DNA of 64,000 nucleotides, from contig NZ_CP011492.1 in NCBI RefSeq assembly GCF_001011035.1, positions 1,991,501 to 2,055,500 of the forward strand, read 5' to 3'. Both the position numbers and the translations under genes were made by a program. The notes beneath the pieces are model-generated. The model did not search any database, was not told where the DNA came from, and saw only the letters and a program-made list of their open reading frames with translations. Every line of letters begins with the position of its first letter. Positions within the stretch are counted from its first letter, which is position 1. This DNA is from Streptomyces sp. CNQ-509 (lineage in GTDB: Bacteria > Actinomycetota > Actinomycetes > Streptomycetales > Streptomycetaceae). This document shows, in pieces, positions 17,754-26,206 of this stretch.

Positions 17754-18706
17754 GCGTCCTCCTTGTTCCAGCGGCTGACCTTGAGGAAGATCAGGACGAG
17801 TGCGACGACCATGGCGAAGTTGACGACGGACATGGCGGCGGACTCGCCGATGTCGGTGTCTTTGAGCTGGTACATGAAGACCGTGGTCGTGGCGGTGTCG
17901 CTGCCGGGTCCGCCTTTGGTCATGGCCCAGATGACGGGGAAGGAGTTGAAGACGTTGATGAGGTTGATGACGAAGCCGACGAGGAACGCGGGCCGCAGCA
18001 GCGGGACGGTCACGCGCCAGTAGGTCTGGCGGGAGTTGGCGCCGTCGATGCGGGCGGCCTCGTACACCTCATGGGGAATGGTCTGCAGGCCGGCCAGGAG
18101 GGTGTAGGTGGTGAAGGGCAGGGAGACGAAGACGGCGACGAACATCATCCACGGCCAGGCGGTCGCGGGGTCCCCCAGCCAGTCTTTGGGTCCGTCGATG
18201 AGGCCGAGGTCGGTCATCAGGGTGTTCAGCACGCCGGCGGTCTGGTCGAGCATCCAGCGAAAGCCGATGGCGGTCATCAGCACCGAGGCGGCCCACGGTG
18301 CGATGAGCGCCCAGCGGGTGAGGGTGCGGCCGGGGAAGGGTTTGTTGAAGAGCTGGGCCAGGCCCAGGGAGAGGAGCATGGTGACGCCGACGACGGCGAC
18401 GGTCCATACCACTGTCATCGTCAGCACGCTGGAAAAGCCGGACTCGTCGAAGAGCCGGCGGTACTTCTCGGTGCCGGCCGAGCCGCGGACGAAGCCGCTG
18501 ATGCTGACGTTGAGGAACGAGGTGCGGATCAGTTCGTAGATGGGCCACAGCACCACCACGACGATCAGCACGATGGCGGGGGCAATCCAGGGCAGCGGGC
18601 CGAGCCGGGCCAGACCGCCGCGACGGCGGCGGCGCTGCGGCCCGGTCTTCCGCCCGCCGGGCCCGGGACCGGCAGCGGCCGCGGGCTCCTTGACCGTGAC
18701 GGGCAC
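17750..18706 (-). CDS. Carbohydrate ABC transporter permease, MalF-type (first ABC operon)
   Basis: The protein (318 residues from the chosen start) has a basic N-terminus (KTGPQRRRRRGG), six membrane spans and an EAA loop (YEAARIDGANSRQTYWRVTVP, about 215-235) of the CUT1 family. The GTG at 18706 is chosen because AAGGAG lies 7 bases ahead of it; an in-frame ATG at 18784 lacks such a site. It is separated from the binding-protein gene by about 200 bases holding a hairpin, which fits the usual higher expression of the binding protein. Confidence 0.9.
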   Translation of the reverse strand: MPVTVKEPAAAAGPGPGGRKTGPQRRRRRGGLARLGPLPWIAPAIVLIVVVVLWPIYELIRTSFLNVSISGFVRGSAGTEKYRRLFDESGFSSVLTMTVVWTVAVVGVTMLLSLGLAQLFNKPFPGRTLTRWALIAPWAASVLMTAIGFRWMLDQTAGVLNTLMTDLGLIDGPKDWLGDPATAWPWMMFVAVFVSLPFTTYTLLAGLQTIPHEVYEAARIDGANSRQTYWRVTVPLLRPAFLVGFVINLINVFNSFPVIWAMTKGGPGSDTATTTVFMYQLKDTDIGESAAMSVVNFAMVVALVLIFLKVSRWNKEDA

Positions 18707-18835
18707 GGGAAAACTCCTTGCGGATACGGCGGCTGAGGGGACCGCACGGGGGGCTACAGGGGACGCGGCGACGCGATCGTGCACGGGCCGCGCGCAAGCA
18801 CGAGGGACGCCCGGGGGTGAGGGTGCCCCCGGGGC

Positions 18836-18867
18836 GGGCCGCCGCGCGGCATACGGCGCGGCGGCCC
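18836..18867 (-). terminator. Intra-operon attenuating hairpin after the binding-protein gene
   Basis: A perfect 12-bp stem (GGGCCGCCGCGC with 18856-18867) with an 8-base loop lies about 47 bases past the binding-protein stop and about 130 bases before the permease start. Such hairpins often stabilise or limit read-through so that the binding protein exceeds the permeases. Confidence 0.6.
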
Positions 18868-18913
18868 GGCCCGGCGCGGTTTCACCGAGGGTGCGTCACC
18901 TACGGGTGCCGGG

Positions 18914-20182
18914 TCACTCGCCCATGTCGGCGGCGGTCTCCTCGGCCTTCTGCTGGAGCTCGCCCAGCACCTTGGACGGGTCGTCCGAGACGGCCTTGCC
19001 GCCCGACTTCTTGATCTCCGCGGAGACCACGTCCCAGCTCGTGCTGCCCAGCGGGTAGAACTGCGCGGCCGGCAGCACCTCGAAGAACGGCTCCAGGTCC
19101 TTGTGCTTCCCGCTCGACTGCATCTCCTCAAGGGTGTCCGTGGTCACCGGCATGAGGTTGTACATCTCATCGAACTTCAGCGTGTTCTCCTTGGCATACG
19201 CGAAGTCCAGGAACTTCCTGATCTCCTCCTGCTTCCCGCCGTCCTTGAACGCCATCATCCAGTCCGCCACACCCAGCGTGGAATCCAGCGGACCGTCCTT
19301 GCCGGGGATCGGCGCCACCTCGTAGTCGACACCGCCGTCCTTCGCCATCTGGATCAGCGTCGGATGCCCGTTGAGCATCCCCACCTTCCCGGCAGCGAAG
19401 TCCGCGAAGGCCGTCTTACGGTCCGTGGTCGCGGGGTTCTCATACGTCAGACCCGGGTCGACCAGATTCTCCTTCAGCCACTCGAACGTCTCCACGTTCT
19501 GCGCACTGTCGATGGTGTAGTTGCCCTCGGCGTCGGTGTAACCGCCACCGTTGCCGATCTCCCAGATCATCGACTCGCCCTGCGTCTCCTCCGGACCCAG
19601 CGGCAGCGCATACGGGATCTCCGCAGCCTTCTCATCCTTGATCTTCTCCGCCGCGGCGGCCACATCGTCCCAGGTCCGCGGGACCTCCACACCAGCCGCG
19701 TCGAGAACGTCCTTGTTGTAGAACATCAACCGCGCCGAGGACACGAACGGGATACCGTACTGGGTACCGTCGACCTCACCCGCCTTCGCGAACGACTCGA
19801 TCAGGTTCGACTTCGTCTTCGGCGACAGCACCTCATCCGCCTCGTACAGCAGATCGTCGGCGACCTTGTCCGCATACCCACCAGTCTGCAGGACATCCGG
19901 GACGTTCCCGCCCTGGATCATCGTCTTCACCTTCGTGTCGATGTCATTCCAGTTAATGACCTGAACATCGACCCTGATGTCCTTGTTCTTCGCCTCGAAA
20001 CGCTTGACCACGTCATCCCAGTACACCTTCGACGCGTTCGACGCCTTATCCCCGTAATCCGCCGCCACCAACTTGATCGTGGTGGTCCCGTCCGAGCTGC
20101 CCCCGTCGTCACCACATGCCGCAAGCCCCAGTACCAGCGCAGAGGCGGCTGCGCCGGCACTGATCAACCGTACTGTCCTCAC
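18914..20182 (-). CDS. Sugar ABC transporter substrate-binding lipoprotein (first ABC operon)
   Basis: This 422-residue protein has a lipoprotein signal (GLAAC, Cys at residue 23), a short Gly/Ser/Asp linker, and a cluster B carbohydrate-binding fold (SBP_bac_1): VINWNDIDTKV, then GIPFVSSARLMFYNKD and a WMMAFKDGG segment. It should deliver a mono- or oligosaccharide to the two permeases downstream. It starts at GTG with AAAGGGG ahead. Base composition dips locally: 19921-19980 is about 47% GC by hand count. A DasR-like site upstream suggests an amino-sugar or chitin-derived substrate, but the sequence alone does not show it. Confidence 0.9.
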   Translation of the reverse strand: MRTVRLISAGAAASALVLGLAACGDDGGSSDGTTTIKLVAADYGDKASNASKVYWDDVVKRFEAKNKDIRVDVQVINWNDIDTKVKTMIQGGNVPDVLQTGGYADKVADDLLYEADEVLSPKTKSNLIESFAKAGEVDGTQYGIPFVSSARLMFYNKDVLDAAGVEVPRTWDDVAAAAEKIKDEKAAEIPYALPLGPEETQGESMIWEIGNGGGYTDAEGNYTIDSAQNVETFEWLKENLVDPGLTYENPATTDRKTAFADFAAGKVGMLNGHPTLIQMAKDGGVDYEVAPIPGKDGPLDSTLGVADWMMAFKDGGKQEEIRKFLDFAYAKENTLKFDEMYNLMPVTTDTLEEMQSSGKHKDLEPFFEVLPAAQFYPLGSTSWDVVSAEIKKSGGKAVSDDPSKVLGELQQKAEETAADMGE

Positions 20183-20277
20183 TGTTGAACCCCTTTGTCC
20201 TCGGCGCTGGTTTACGACCAGATGAAGATCATCCAGCGTGCGCTGGGCGTCAGCCTACCGACGGGCGCCTCTCGCGA

Positions 20278-20293
20278 ACAGGTCTAGGCCACT
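20278..20293. promoter_or_regulatory. DasR-responsive (dre)-like element
   Basis: The 16 bases ACAGGTCTAGGCCACT match the published streptomycete dre consensus, an ACTGGTCTAGACCACT-type palindrome, at 14 of 16 positions. It lies about 96 bases upstream of the binding-protein start codon. DasR is the GntR-family repressor of amino-sugar and chitin-oligosaccharide uptake, relieved by glucosamine-6-phosphate. The match is by eye. Confidence 0.55.
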
Positions 20294-20705
20294 GCCGTGA
20301 CCTGGCTGCAATCAGGGGCTTCCGACTGCTTCCGTTTCGTTCCCGGCGGCAACGCACGGTAGTCATCGGCGTAATCTTTGCGACCGCGTTCGGACCGCGG
20401 CCGGGTCCGCCGGCGCCCTCCGCCCGCCACCGCCGCGGGGCGCGGGAGAACCGAGGTGGCCGCGGCGGGGATCGACGTCCCGGCACGGATTCGCGGGTAC
20501 GCGGGGCCGCCGTCCCGCCCGCGGCGGGATCCGGTCCGACCTACGTACAGTGACGAAAGCGGGCGGCGGCGCGGGCATGGTCGCCGAGGGCGACTGGCGG
20601 AGCCAGGACGAGGTGGTCCGTTTCACGCACGGTGCGAACAGCCCGCGCCCGAGGGCGCGGCGCGGCAGAAGCCGGTGGTGGACGAGACCACCGGCGACAC
20701 GCCCA

Positions 20706-20735
20706 CCCGCCGCGGGCGGGCCCGCCCGCGGCGGG
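20706..20735 (-). terminator. Perfect 30-bp palindrome after the DinB gene
   Basis: CCCGCCGCGGGCGGG at 20706-20720 is followed immediately by its reverse complement. It lies 72 bases past the DinB stop codon on the minus strand and is a likely terminator. Confidence 0.6.
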
Positions 20736-20807
20736 CAGAAGAAACGGCGGGCCGGGCCAGGGGATGAACCGACCCGCCGAGCTCCAGGCCCTCGTGGGGC
20801 TAGCTCT

Positions 20808-21356
20808 TCATCCCCGGCCTTCCGCGGAGCGGTCCAGCGCGCCCACGTCGTACAGATGGTGGATCACGTCGTGCACGAAGTACCGCGCGAACGTGTCGAC
20901 CGTGAACGCCGCCCCGTCGCTCCGGAATCCCGTCCGCTGCCACCGCCCCTCGCCCACCTCGTCCAGGTGCTCCGCCAGCGTCTCCGCCCACGCCGACAGC
21001 TCCGCCGCCACCTGGAGCGGGTCCTGCTCCCCGTACCGCTCCGCGACCGCCGTCTCGTCCTGATCCCAGTTCGCGAACGTCGGGCCGTCCTGGGTGAGCA
21101 TCAGGTCGAGCCGCTCGTCGTACAGCCGGAACACGTCGCGCACATGGCACGCGTACTCCAGCGCCGACCACACGTCGGGCCGTGGCCGCGCGCGCAGCCG
21201 CTCCGGCTCGTCGGCCAGCACCTGCACCCAGCGCACGGCGCTCTTCCGTACCAGCGCGGGGACGTCCTGCGCGCGGGTCTCCGCCGCCACGAAGCCGCAT
21301 TCGGGGCAGGGGCGGTCCAGGACCCAGGTCCAGTCCTTGGTGTCCGGTGTGATCAT
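20808..21356 (-). CDS. DinB-superfamily (mycothiol-dependent enzyme-like) protein
   Basis: This 182-residue protein has the helical-bundle metal-site pattern of DinB/MDMPI proteins: a first His in ACHVRDVF and a later pair in FVHDVIHHLYDVG. An N-terminal PCPECGF could bind another metal. Actinobacterial DinB proteins include mycothiol S-transferases and maleylpyruvate isomerases; the exact reaction here is unknown. The start is the ATG beginning MITPDTKDW; in-frame sequence upstream is not conserved-looking. It is in the cytoplasm and seems monocistronic. Confidence 0.75.
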   Translation of the reverse strand: MITPDTKDWTWVLDRPCPECGFVAAETRAQDVPALVRKSAVRWVQVLADEPERLRARPRPDVWSALEYACHVRDVFRLYDERLDLMLTQDGPTFANWDQDETAVAERYGEQDPLQVAAELSAWAETLAEHLDEVGEGRWQRTGFRSDGAAFTVDTFARYFVHDVIHHLYDVGALDRSAEGRG

Positions 21357-21427
21357 GCCGACCAGTCTCCCCGCGGAGGACTGTGCAGCACCAGCGAGAA
21401 TCCGTTCATGGGATCGGTAAGCGACGC

Positions 21428-22042
21428 TTAATCGACGCCCCACCGCTGCACCAGCCCCCACGCGAACTCCGCGGTGCACGCGCGCGGTTCGCCGGCGGCG
21501 TCCGGTGCGGTGAAGGCCAGCACGAAGCGGGGGGCGGCGGACGTCTCGCGGGGCGCCGCGGGCGGGAAGGCCCGCGCCACCTCGTCGACGGTGCAACCCC
21601 AGGGCGCCAGATCGGCGAGCGTGCGCAGCGCGGGGCCCGCCGCGTCCGGCGCCCGTACGAGCCAGGCGTTGAGCGCCACGCCGCCCACGCCGCAGGTGGC
21701 CTCGAACCGCAGGTCCGGCCAGAGCGGCACCGGCCAGACGTGCACGTCCAGCGCCATGTCGCCGTGCGCGCGCCGCGTCACCGACACCGGCGGCCCGAGC
21801 AGCGCGGCGAAGTCACGGGCCCGCGCGGCGCCGGCGGCCGGGCCGCCGCGGGCCCGGAGCCGGCCCTGCCAGCGGCGGTTGGCCTCGCGCATGGCGGTAC
21901 GGGGCACGCCGAGGGCGCGCAGCGCACCGGCGACCAGGTCGGGCTGGAAGTCCTGCATGCGGCGCAGCAGGACGAGCTGGAACTGCACGGGGCCGGGCGG
22001 CGGGGCGGAGTCGTCGTACAGGAGGGAGGCCACGGTGCCCAT
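21428..22042 (-). CDS. Conserved actinobacterial protein of unknown function
   Basis: The 204-residue protein is not recognised. It has no signal peptide or membrane span. The N-terminal third is helical with Arg-rich segments (REANRRWQGRLRARG). The C-terminal half looks like mixed beta strands (DMALDVHVWPVPLWPDLRFEA, near 95-115). It begins MGTVASLLYDD and ends FAWGLVQRWGVD. Codon usage and GC at third positions look like a real gene. It lies between the DinB gene and the debranching-enzyme gene, all on the minus strand, 38 bases from the latter. Confidence 0.65.
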   Translation of the reverse strand: MGTVASLLYDDSAPPPGPVQFQLVLLRRMQDFQPDLVAGALRALGVPRTAMREANRRWQGRLRARGGPAAGAARARDFAALLGPPVSVTRRAHGDMALDVHVWPVPLWPDLRFEATCGVGGVALNAWLVRAPDAAGPALRTLADLAPWGCTVDEVARAFPPAAPRETSAAPRFVLAFTAPDAAGEPRACTAEFAWGLVQRWGVD

Positions 22043-22080
22043 CCTGCTCCCCTGCTACGACAACGGTGGGGCGCCGGTGC

Positions 22081-24141
22081 TCAGTCGCCCGTCTCGACCC
22101 GTGTCTCCAGCGGAAGGCCGACGATGTCGCCGTGACCGCGGCCGTCCACGGTGACCGTGACCGACGAGGAGCCCAGCCGGATGCCGCTGACTTCGAGGGC
22201 CCCCACGGGCGAAGCGGTCAGGGGGCGCATCCGGATCCTGCCGGCGGGCAGATCGGGACGGAGCCCCAGCAGTGAAGTCAGCAGGCTGACCCCCGCCGTG
22301 GCCGCCCACGCCTGGGGCCGGCAGGAGGCGGGATAGGGGGCGGGCCGGCCACCCGCGCGACGCTGTTCACCGGCGTACAGTTCGGGCAGGCGGTAGTCGA
22401 ACGCCGATGCGGCCTCGACCAGTCCGTCCATCAGGGATGCGGCCGCCTGGTGGTTGCCGGTCGCCGCCAGCCCGGCGACGGCGATGGCCGTGTCGTGGGC
22501 CCAGACCGAGCCGGTGTGGTAGCCGAATGGGTTGAACCCCCGGGCGTTCGCGCTCATCGTCCGCAGCCCCCAGCCGCTGTCCATGTCTGCCCGGGAGAGC
22601 CGACGGGCGACGAGCCGGCACTCCTCCTGGCTGAGGATGCCGGTGCCCGGCAAGTGGCCCATGTTGGACGCCACCGCATCGACCGGGCGCTTCTGGCCGT
22701 CCAGCGCGATCGCCACATAGGGTCCGAGATCGTCTTCGAGCCAGAACGCGGAGCGGAAGCGCCCGGCCAGTTGCTCCGCCCACTCCCGCCAGTAGTCCGC
22801 CCCCGGCCTCCCGAAGGCGGTGAGCAACTGCGCTCCCGCACGCGCGGCCTCGTAGGCGTAGCCCTGGACTTCGGCCAGCGCAATGGGCGGCTTTGCGAGG
22901 CGGGCGGCAGTGGACTGTACGGCGTCCTCGGAGTCCTTCCACCCCTGGTTGACCAGGCCGGTCTCCCGGAGCCTGGCGTACTCGACGAACCCGTCGCCGT
23001 CGGCATCGGCGTGCTCCCGCAGCCAGTCGAGCGCGCGCTCCGCCGCGGGGAGCAGCGCTGCCACCTCACTCTCGGGCATCCCCCAATGCCATGCCTCCGC
23101 CAGAACGGTCACGAACAACAGTGTGGCGTCGATGGTGCCGTAGTACAGCGGAGGCAGGACGGCGCTGGCTTCGCGCCGCAGTTCGTGCATGATCTTGCCG
23201 GGCTGCTCCTCGGTGGCCGCGTCATGGGTGGTGCCCTGGCGCCGGGCCAGCGATCTGAGCGTGCCGGCGGCCAACTCGGTCCCCAGGGGCAGCATCATCC
23301 GGGCGGCCCAGAGTGAGTCGCGCCCGAAGAGGGTGAGGTACCACGGAACGCCGGCGGCGAGGAACCGGTCGTCACGAGCCTGGGGGTCTGCCAGCAACAG
23401 CGCTGCCAGGTCGTTCAGACTCTGGTCGATGAGGCGGGTCAGCCGGGGGTCGGTGCAGGTCAGGCGCGGCGCTGACCACGGCTGCCGGCCGGGCCGAGGA
23501 GCGACCACCGCCGCGGGCGGTGCCGACACGGTCCCGGGGGTGGTGTCCAGTGCCAGGGTCGTCGTCCACGTCTGTGCCGGAGCGAGTTCGACGTCCCACA
23601 CGAACGCGGCGGCATGACGGCCGGCCTCGACCCGATCGGGGGCCGGCGTCCCGGTCAGGGTGACGGCGCCCTTCCCGGGTGATGTCCACACGATGCTCCG
23701 TCCGCTCTCCGTCGCAGGGCGCGCCTCCCGTGGCCGTCCGGCCCTCACCTCCGACATGTCCGACAGGTCGCACGCCGTCGACAGCCGCAGTGCCAGCCGG
23801 ACGTCTCGGCGCCGGTGGTTGGAGACGGTGATCCGTTCGAAGTCCCTGCCGGCTGTGCGCACGCGTTCCACGGTCACCGTCGGGTCCGGAGTGGGGTCGT
23901 CGCCGTCACGGTGAACGGCGAGAAAGTGTGCCTCCCCCGCGTGGGACAGCCACGCGTCCACGATCTCCGGCTCCTGGCCGTTGACGCTGAGCACAAGTCG
24001 GCTGATGAGCCGGGAATCGGCCGCGTAGAAGCCCTCCGCCCCGCCCCTGATCTGCCCGTCCCGCGGGGAGAGCACGAGTTCCGGGGCCCCGACGCAGATG
24101 ATCGCGTCGTGAATGAAGGGCTGGGGTATCCAATCCGTCAA
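22081..24141 (-). CDS. Glycogen-debranching-type enzyme (amylo-alpha-1,6-glucosidase family)
   Basis: This 686-residue protein has an N-terminal beta-sandwich domain of the GDE_N_bis type (about 10-210) and a C-terminal alpha/alpha-barrel glycoside hydrolase domain (about 225-660). Motifs include LFGRDSLWAARMML (near 270) and GWKDSEDAVQ (near 400), characteristic of the amylo-alpha-1,6-glucosidase group. No signal peptide is seen, so it should act inside the cell on imported branched oligosaccharides. It lies downstream of an ABC importer on the same strand, but a 167-base gap with an operator-like palindrome suggests its own promoter. Confidence 0.85.
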   Translation of the reverse strand: MTDWIPQPFIHDAIICVGAPELVLSPRDGQIRGGAEGFYAADSRLISRLVLSVNGQEPEIVDAWLSHAGEAHFLAVHRDGDDPTPDPTVTVERVRTAGRDFERITVSNHRRRDVRLALRLSTACDLSDMSEVRAGRPREARPATESGRSIVWTSPGKGAVTLTGTPAPDRVEAGRHAAAFVWDVELAPAQTWTTTLALDTTPGTVSAPPAAVVAPRPGRQPWSAPRLTCTDPRLTRLIDQSLNDLAALLLADPQARDDRFLAAGVPWYLTLFGRDSLWAARMMLPLGTELAAGTLRSLARRQGTTHDAATEEQPGKIMHELRREASAVLPPLYYGTIDATLLFVTVLAEAWHWGMPESEVAALLPAAERALDWLREHADADGDGFVEYARLRETGLVNQGWKDSEDAVQSTAARLAKPPIALAEVQGYAYEAARAGAQLLTAFGRPGADYWREWAEQLAGRFRSAFWLEDDLGPYVAIALDGQKRPVDAVASNMGHLPGTGILSQEECRLVARRLSRADMDSGWGLRTMSANARGFNPFGYHTGSVWAHDTAIAVAGLAATGNHQAAASLMDGLVEAASAFDYRLPELYAGEQRRAGGRPAPYPASCRPQAWAATAGVSLLTSLLGLRPDLPAGRIRMRPLTASPVGALEVSGIRLGSSSVTVTVDGRGHGDIVGLPLETRVETGD

Positions 24142-24238
24142 GATAACTCCTCATTGAGGGCCGCACGTGGCGCGCCGTTCAGGGTTCAGTCAGCCTTGCC
24201 GGAGTCATGGCGCCGGTCCGGTACCGCACGGCAGGCTC

Positions 24239-24249
24239 TTGATCGTTCA
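24239..24249. promoter_or_regulatory. LacI-type operator copy 1 (debranching-enzyme promoter)
   Basis: TTGATCGTTCA lies about 98 bases upstream of the debranching-enzyme start. It shares the TTGAwCGwTCA core with three other sites in this locus, all near genes expected to belong to the LacI regulator's circuit. Confidence 0.5.
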
Positions 24250-24308
24250 CATGGGTCGGTCGATCCCGCCGTGATCGGCGTCCGGTCGCCGGCGCCGGGG
24301 CCGGACGG

Positions 24309-25223
24309 TCAGCCCTTGACCGCCCCGGCGGTCAGCCCGGCGACGATGCGCCGCTGGAGGAGGAGGACCAGGACGATCAGCGGAAGCGCCACGATGACAC
24401 CCGCCGCCATCTGCGTACCGAAGGGCTGCTGGTACTCGGAGCTTCCCGTGAACTTCGCGATGGCCACCGTGACCGGCTGGGACGCGAGGGTGAGGGTCAT
24501 GGCGTTCGCGATCAGGTACTCGTTCCACACCGCGATGAAGACGAGGAGCGCACTGGTGAACACACCGGGAGCGGCCAGCGGCAGGAGCACCTTGCGGAAC
24601 GCCTGACCTTGGGTACAGCCGTCGATCACCGCGGATTCCTCAAGATCCCACGGCAGTTCGCGCAGGAAGACCGACAACGTCCAGATCCCCAGGGGCAGCG
24701 CGAAGCTGACGTCCGGAATGATCATGGCCTGGTACTGGTCGATCCATCCCCAGTCGCTGAACAGTTGGAAGAGCGGCGTCAGCAGGGCGACGCCGGGAAA
24801 CATGGAGGCGGCCAGAACGGCTCCCAGCGCCAGCCGCTTTCCGGGGAAGCGCAGCCGCACGAAGGCATACGCCGACAGCAGTCCGATCAGCATCGCGAGG
24901 ATCGTGGTGGTGCCGGCGACGATGGCGCTGTTGCGCAGGGCGTAGAGGAAATTGTTCTGGCCACTGAAGACGGCCTCGTAGTTGACCAGGGTGGGCGAAG
25001 CCGGCCACAGGTCATTGTTGAAGATGTCGTTCGGCCCTTTGAGGCTGGAGACGAACATCCAGTAGAACGGCGCGAGGCAGAACAGCACGATGAGGGTCAC
25101 GCAGAGCGCCAGCCCCGCGTTTCCGAGCCGGCGGCGCGCAACGGGCGAAAGTGCGCTGCGGGCCGTCCGGCCCGGTCGCCGGTGAACGGTCGGGCGGGAA
25201 TCGGGGGACGCGGTGGTGAGCAT
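24309..25223 (-). CDS. Carbohydrate ABC transporter permease, MalG-type (second ABC operon)
   Basis: The 304-residue protein has six membrane spans after a basic N-terminus of about 35 residues. Its EAA loop is LEESAVIDGCTQGQAFRKVLLP, and the ending GLTAGAVKG is typical of CUT1 MalG-type permeases. The ATG at 25223 overlaps the upstream permease stop by one base (TGATG), so the two are translationally coupled. It needs an ATPase that is not encoded here. Confidence 0.92.
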   Translation of the reverse strand: MLTTASPDSRPTVHRRPGRTARSALSPVARRRLGNAGLALCVTLIVLFCLAPFYWMFVSSLKGPNDIFNNDLWPASPTLVNYEAVFSGQNNFLYALRNSAIVAGTTTILAMLIGLLSAYAFVRLRFPGKRLALGAVLAASMFPGVALLTPLFQLFSDWGWIDQYQAMIIPDVSFALPLGIWTLSVFLRELPWDLEESAVIDGCTQGQAFRKVLLPLAAPGVFTSALLVFIAVWNEYLIANAMTLTLASQPVTVAIAKFTGSSEYQQPFGTQMAAGVIVALPLIVLVLLLQRRIVAGLTAGAVKG

Positions 25224-26170
25224 CAGGACTCCTTGCCTTCCTCGGCCGGCATGAGGGTGGTGCCGAGGAACCGGACGAACAGCAGCGCAACCACGAAGAT
25301 GAACAGGAAGGTCAGCGTCGAGAGCGCCGACCCGTAGCCGAACTTCGTCTGTTCGACCGATGCCTGCACGACGAGCATCGACAGGGTGGTCGTCCCGTTC
25401 GCCCCGCCGGTGAGGATCTGCGGCAGGTCGTAGATGCGCAGGACGTCGAGGAGCCGGAACAGGACGGCCACCATGAGGGCGGGCATCAGCAGCGGCAGGG
25501 TGATGCTGCGGAAGCGGCGCCAGACACCCGCGCCGTCCACGCGGGCGGCCTCGTGGAGTTCGTCGGGGATGAGCTGGAGGCCCGCGAGGACGAGCAGCGC
25601 GAGGAACGGTGCCGTCTTCCAGGTGTCGGCGATGATGATCGCCCATGTGGCCGGCCACTCGCTGCCGGTCCACAGGACGGTTTCTCCGGTCATGCCGTTG
25701 ACGATGCCGTCGGGCTGGAGCATCCACTGCCACAGCACGCTGGTGAGAGCGGTGGGGATGGCCCACGGAACCAGGACGCTGGCCCGCACCAGCCCTCGGC
25801 CGCGGAAGGCGCGGTGCATGACGAGGGCCATGGCGGTCCCGATGACCACTTCCAGCAGGACGGTGACGACCGCGAACAGCAGGGTCACCTGCACAGCGGA
25901 CCAGAAGTCGGCGGATGCGTCTCCGGTGAGTGCCCTCCGGTAGTTGCCGAGACCTATGAACTCGGCTTCTTCGCCGATGGTGTCGCTGAAGAGCGACAGG
26001 TAGACGGCTTTGACAAGGGGGTATCCGATCACGGCGGCAAGGAGAAGGATCGCCGGCGTGATCAGGTACCAGGCCAGCCGTGCCTCACCCCGGCTCCGGC
26101 GTCCGCGGCGCTGCGGCTTTCCCGGGGGTGACGTACCCGGCTTGGTGGACGCGCTGACTGCGGTGGACAC
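25223..26170 (-). CDS. Carbohydrate ABC transporter permease, MalF-type (second ABC operon)
   Basis: The 315-residue protein has an N-terminal basic segment (PQRRGRRSRGEAR), six membrane spans and the EAA loop HEAARVDGAGVWRRFRSITLP of CUT1 permeases. It lies 36 bases downstream of the binding-protein gene, within one operon. With the MalG-type partner it forms the membrane channel for the sugar delivered by the lipoprotein. Confidence 0.92.
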   Translation of the reverse strand: MSTAVSASTKPGTSPPGKPQRRGRRSRGEARLAWYLITPAILLLAAVIGYPLVKAVYLSLFSDTIGEEAEFIGLGNYRRALTGDASADFWSAVQVTLLFAVVTVLLEVVIGTAMALVMHRAFRGRGLVRASVLVPWAIPTALTSVLWQWMLQPDGIVNGMTGETVLWTGSEWPATWAIIIADTWKTAPFLALLVLAGLQLIPDELHEAARVDGAGVWRRFRSITLPLLMPALMVAVLFRLLDVLRIYDLPQILTGGANGTTTLSMLVVQASVEQTKFGYGSALSTLTFLFIFVVALLFVRFLGTTLMPAEEGKES

Positions 26171-26206
26171 GGCGGCCTCCTGGATCGTACGGCGGATAGG
26201 GGCGGG

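Larger units (their letters stand above)
20183..20807. other. Gene-poor region upstream of the first ABC operon
   Basis: These 625 bases contain no convincing gene. They hold the promoter side of the ABC operon with a DasR-like palindrome at 20278-20293, then GC-rich sequence, and a hairpin at 20706-20735 belonging to the DinB gene. Open frames here are short and lack ribosome sites. Confidence 0.6.
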
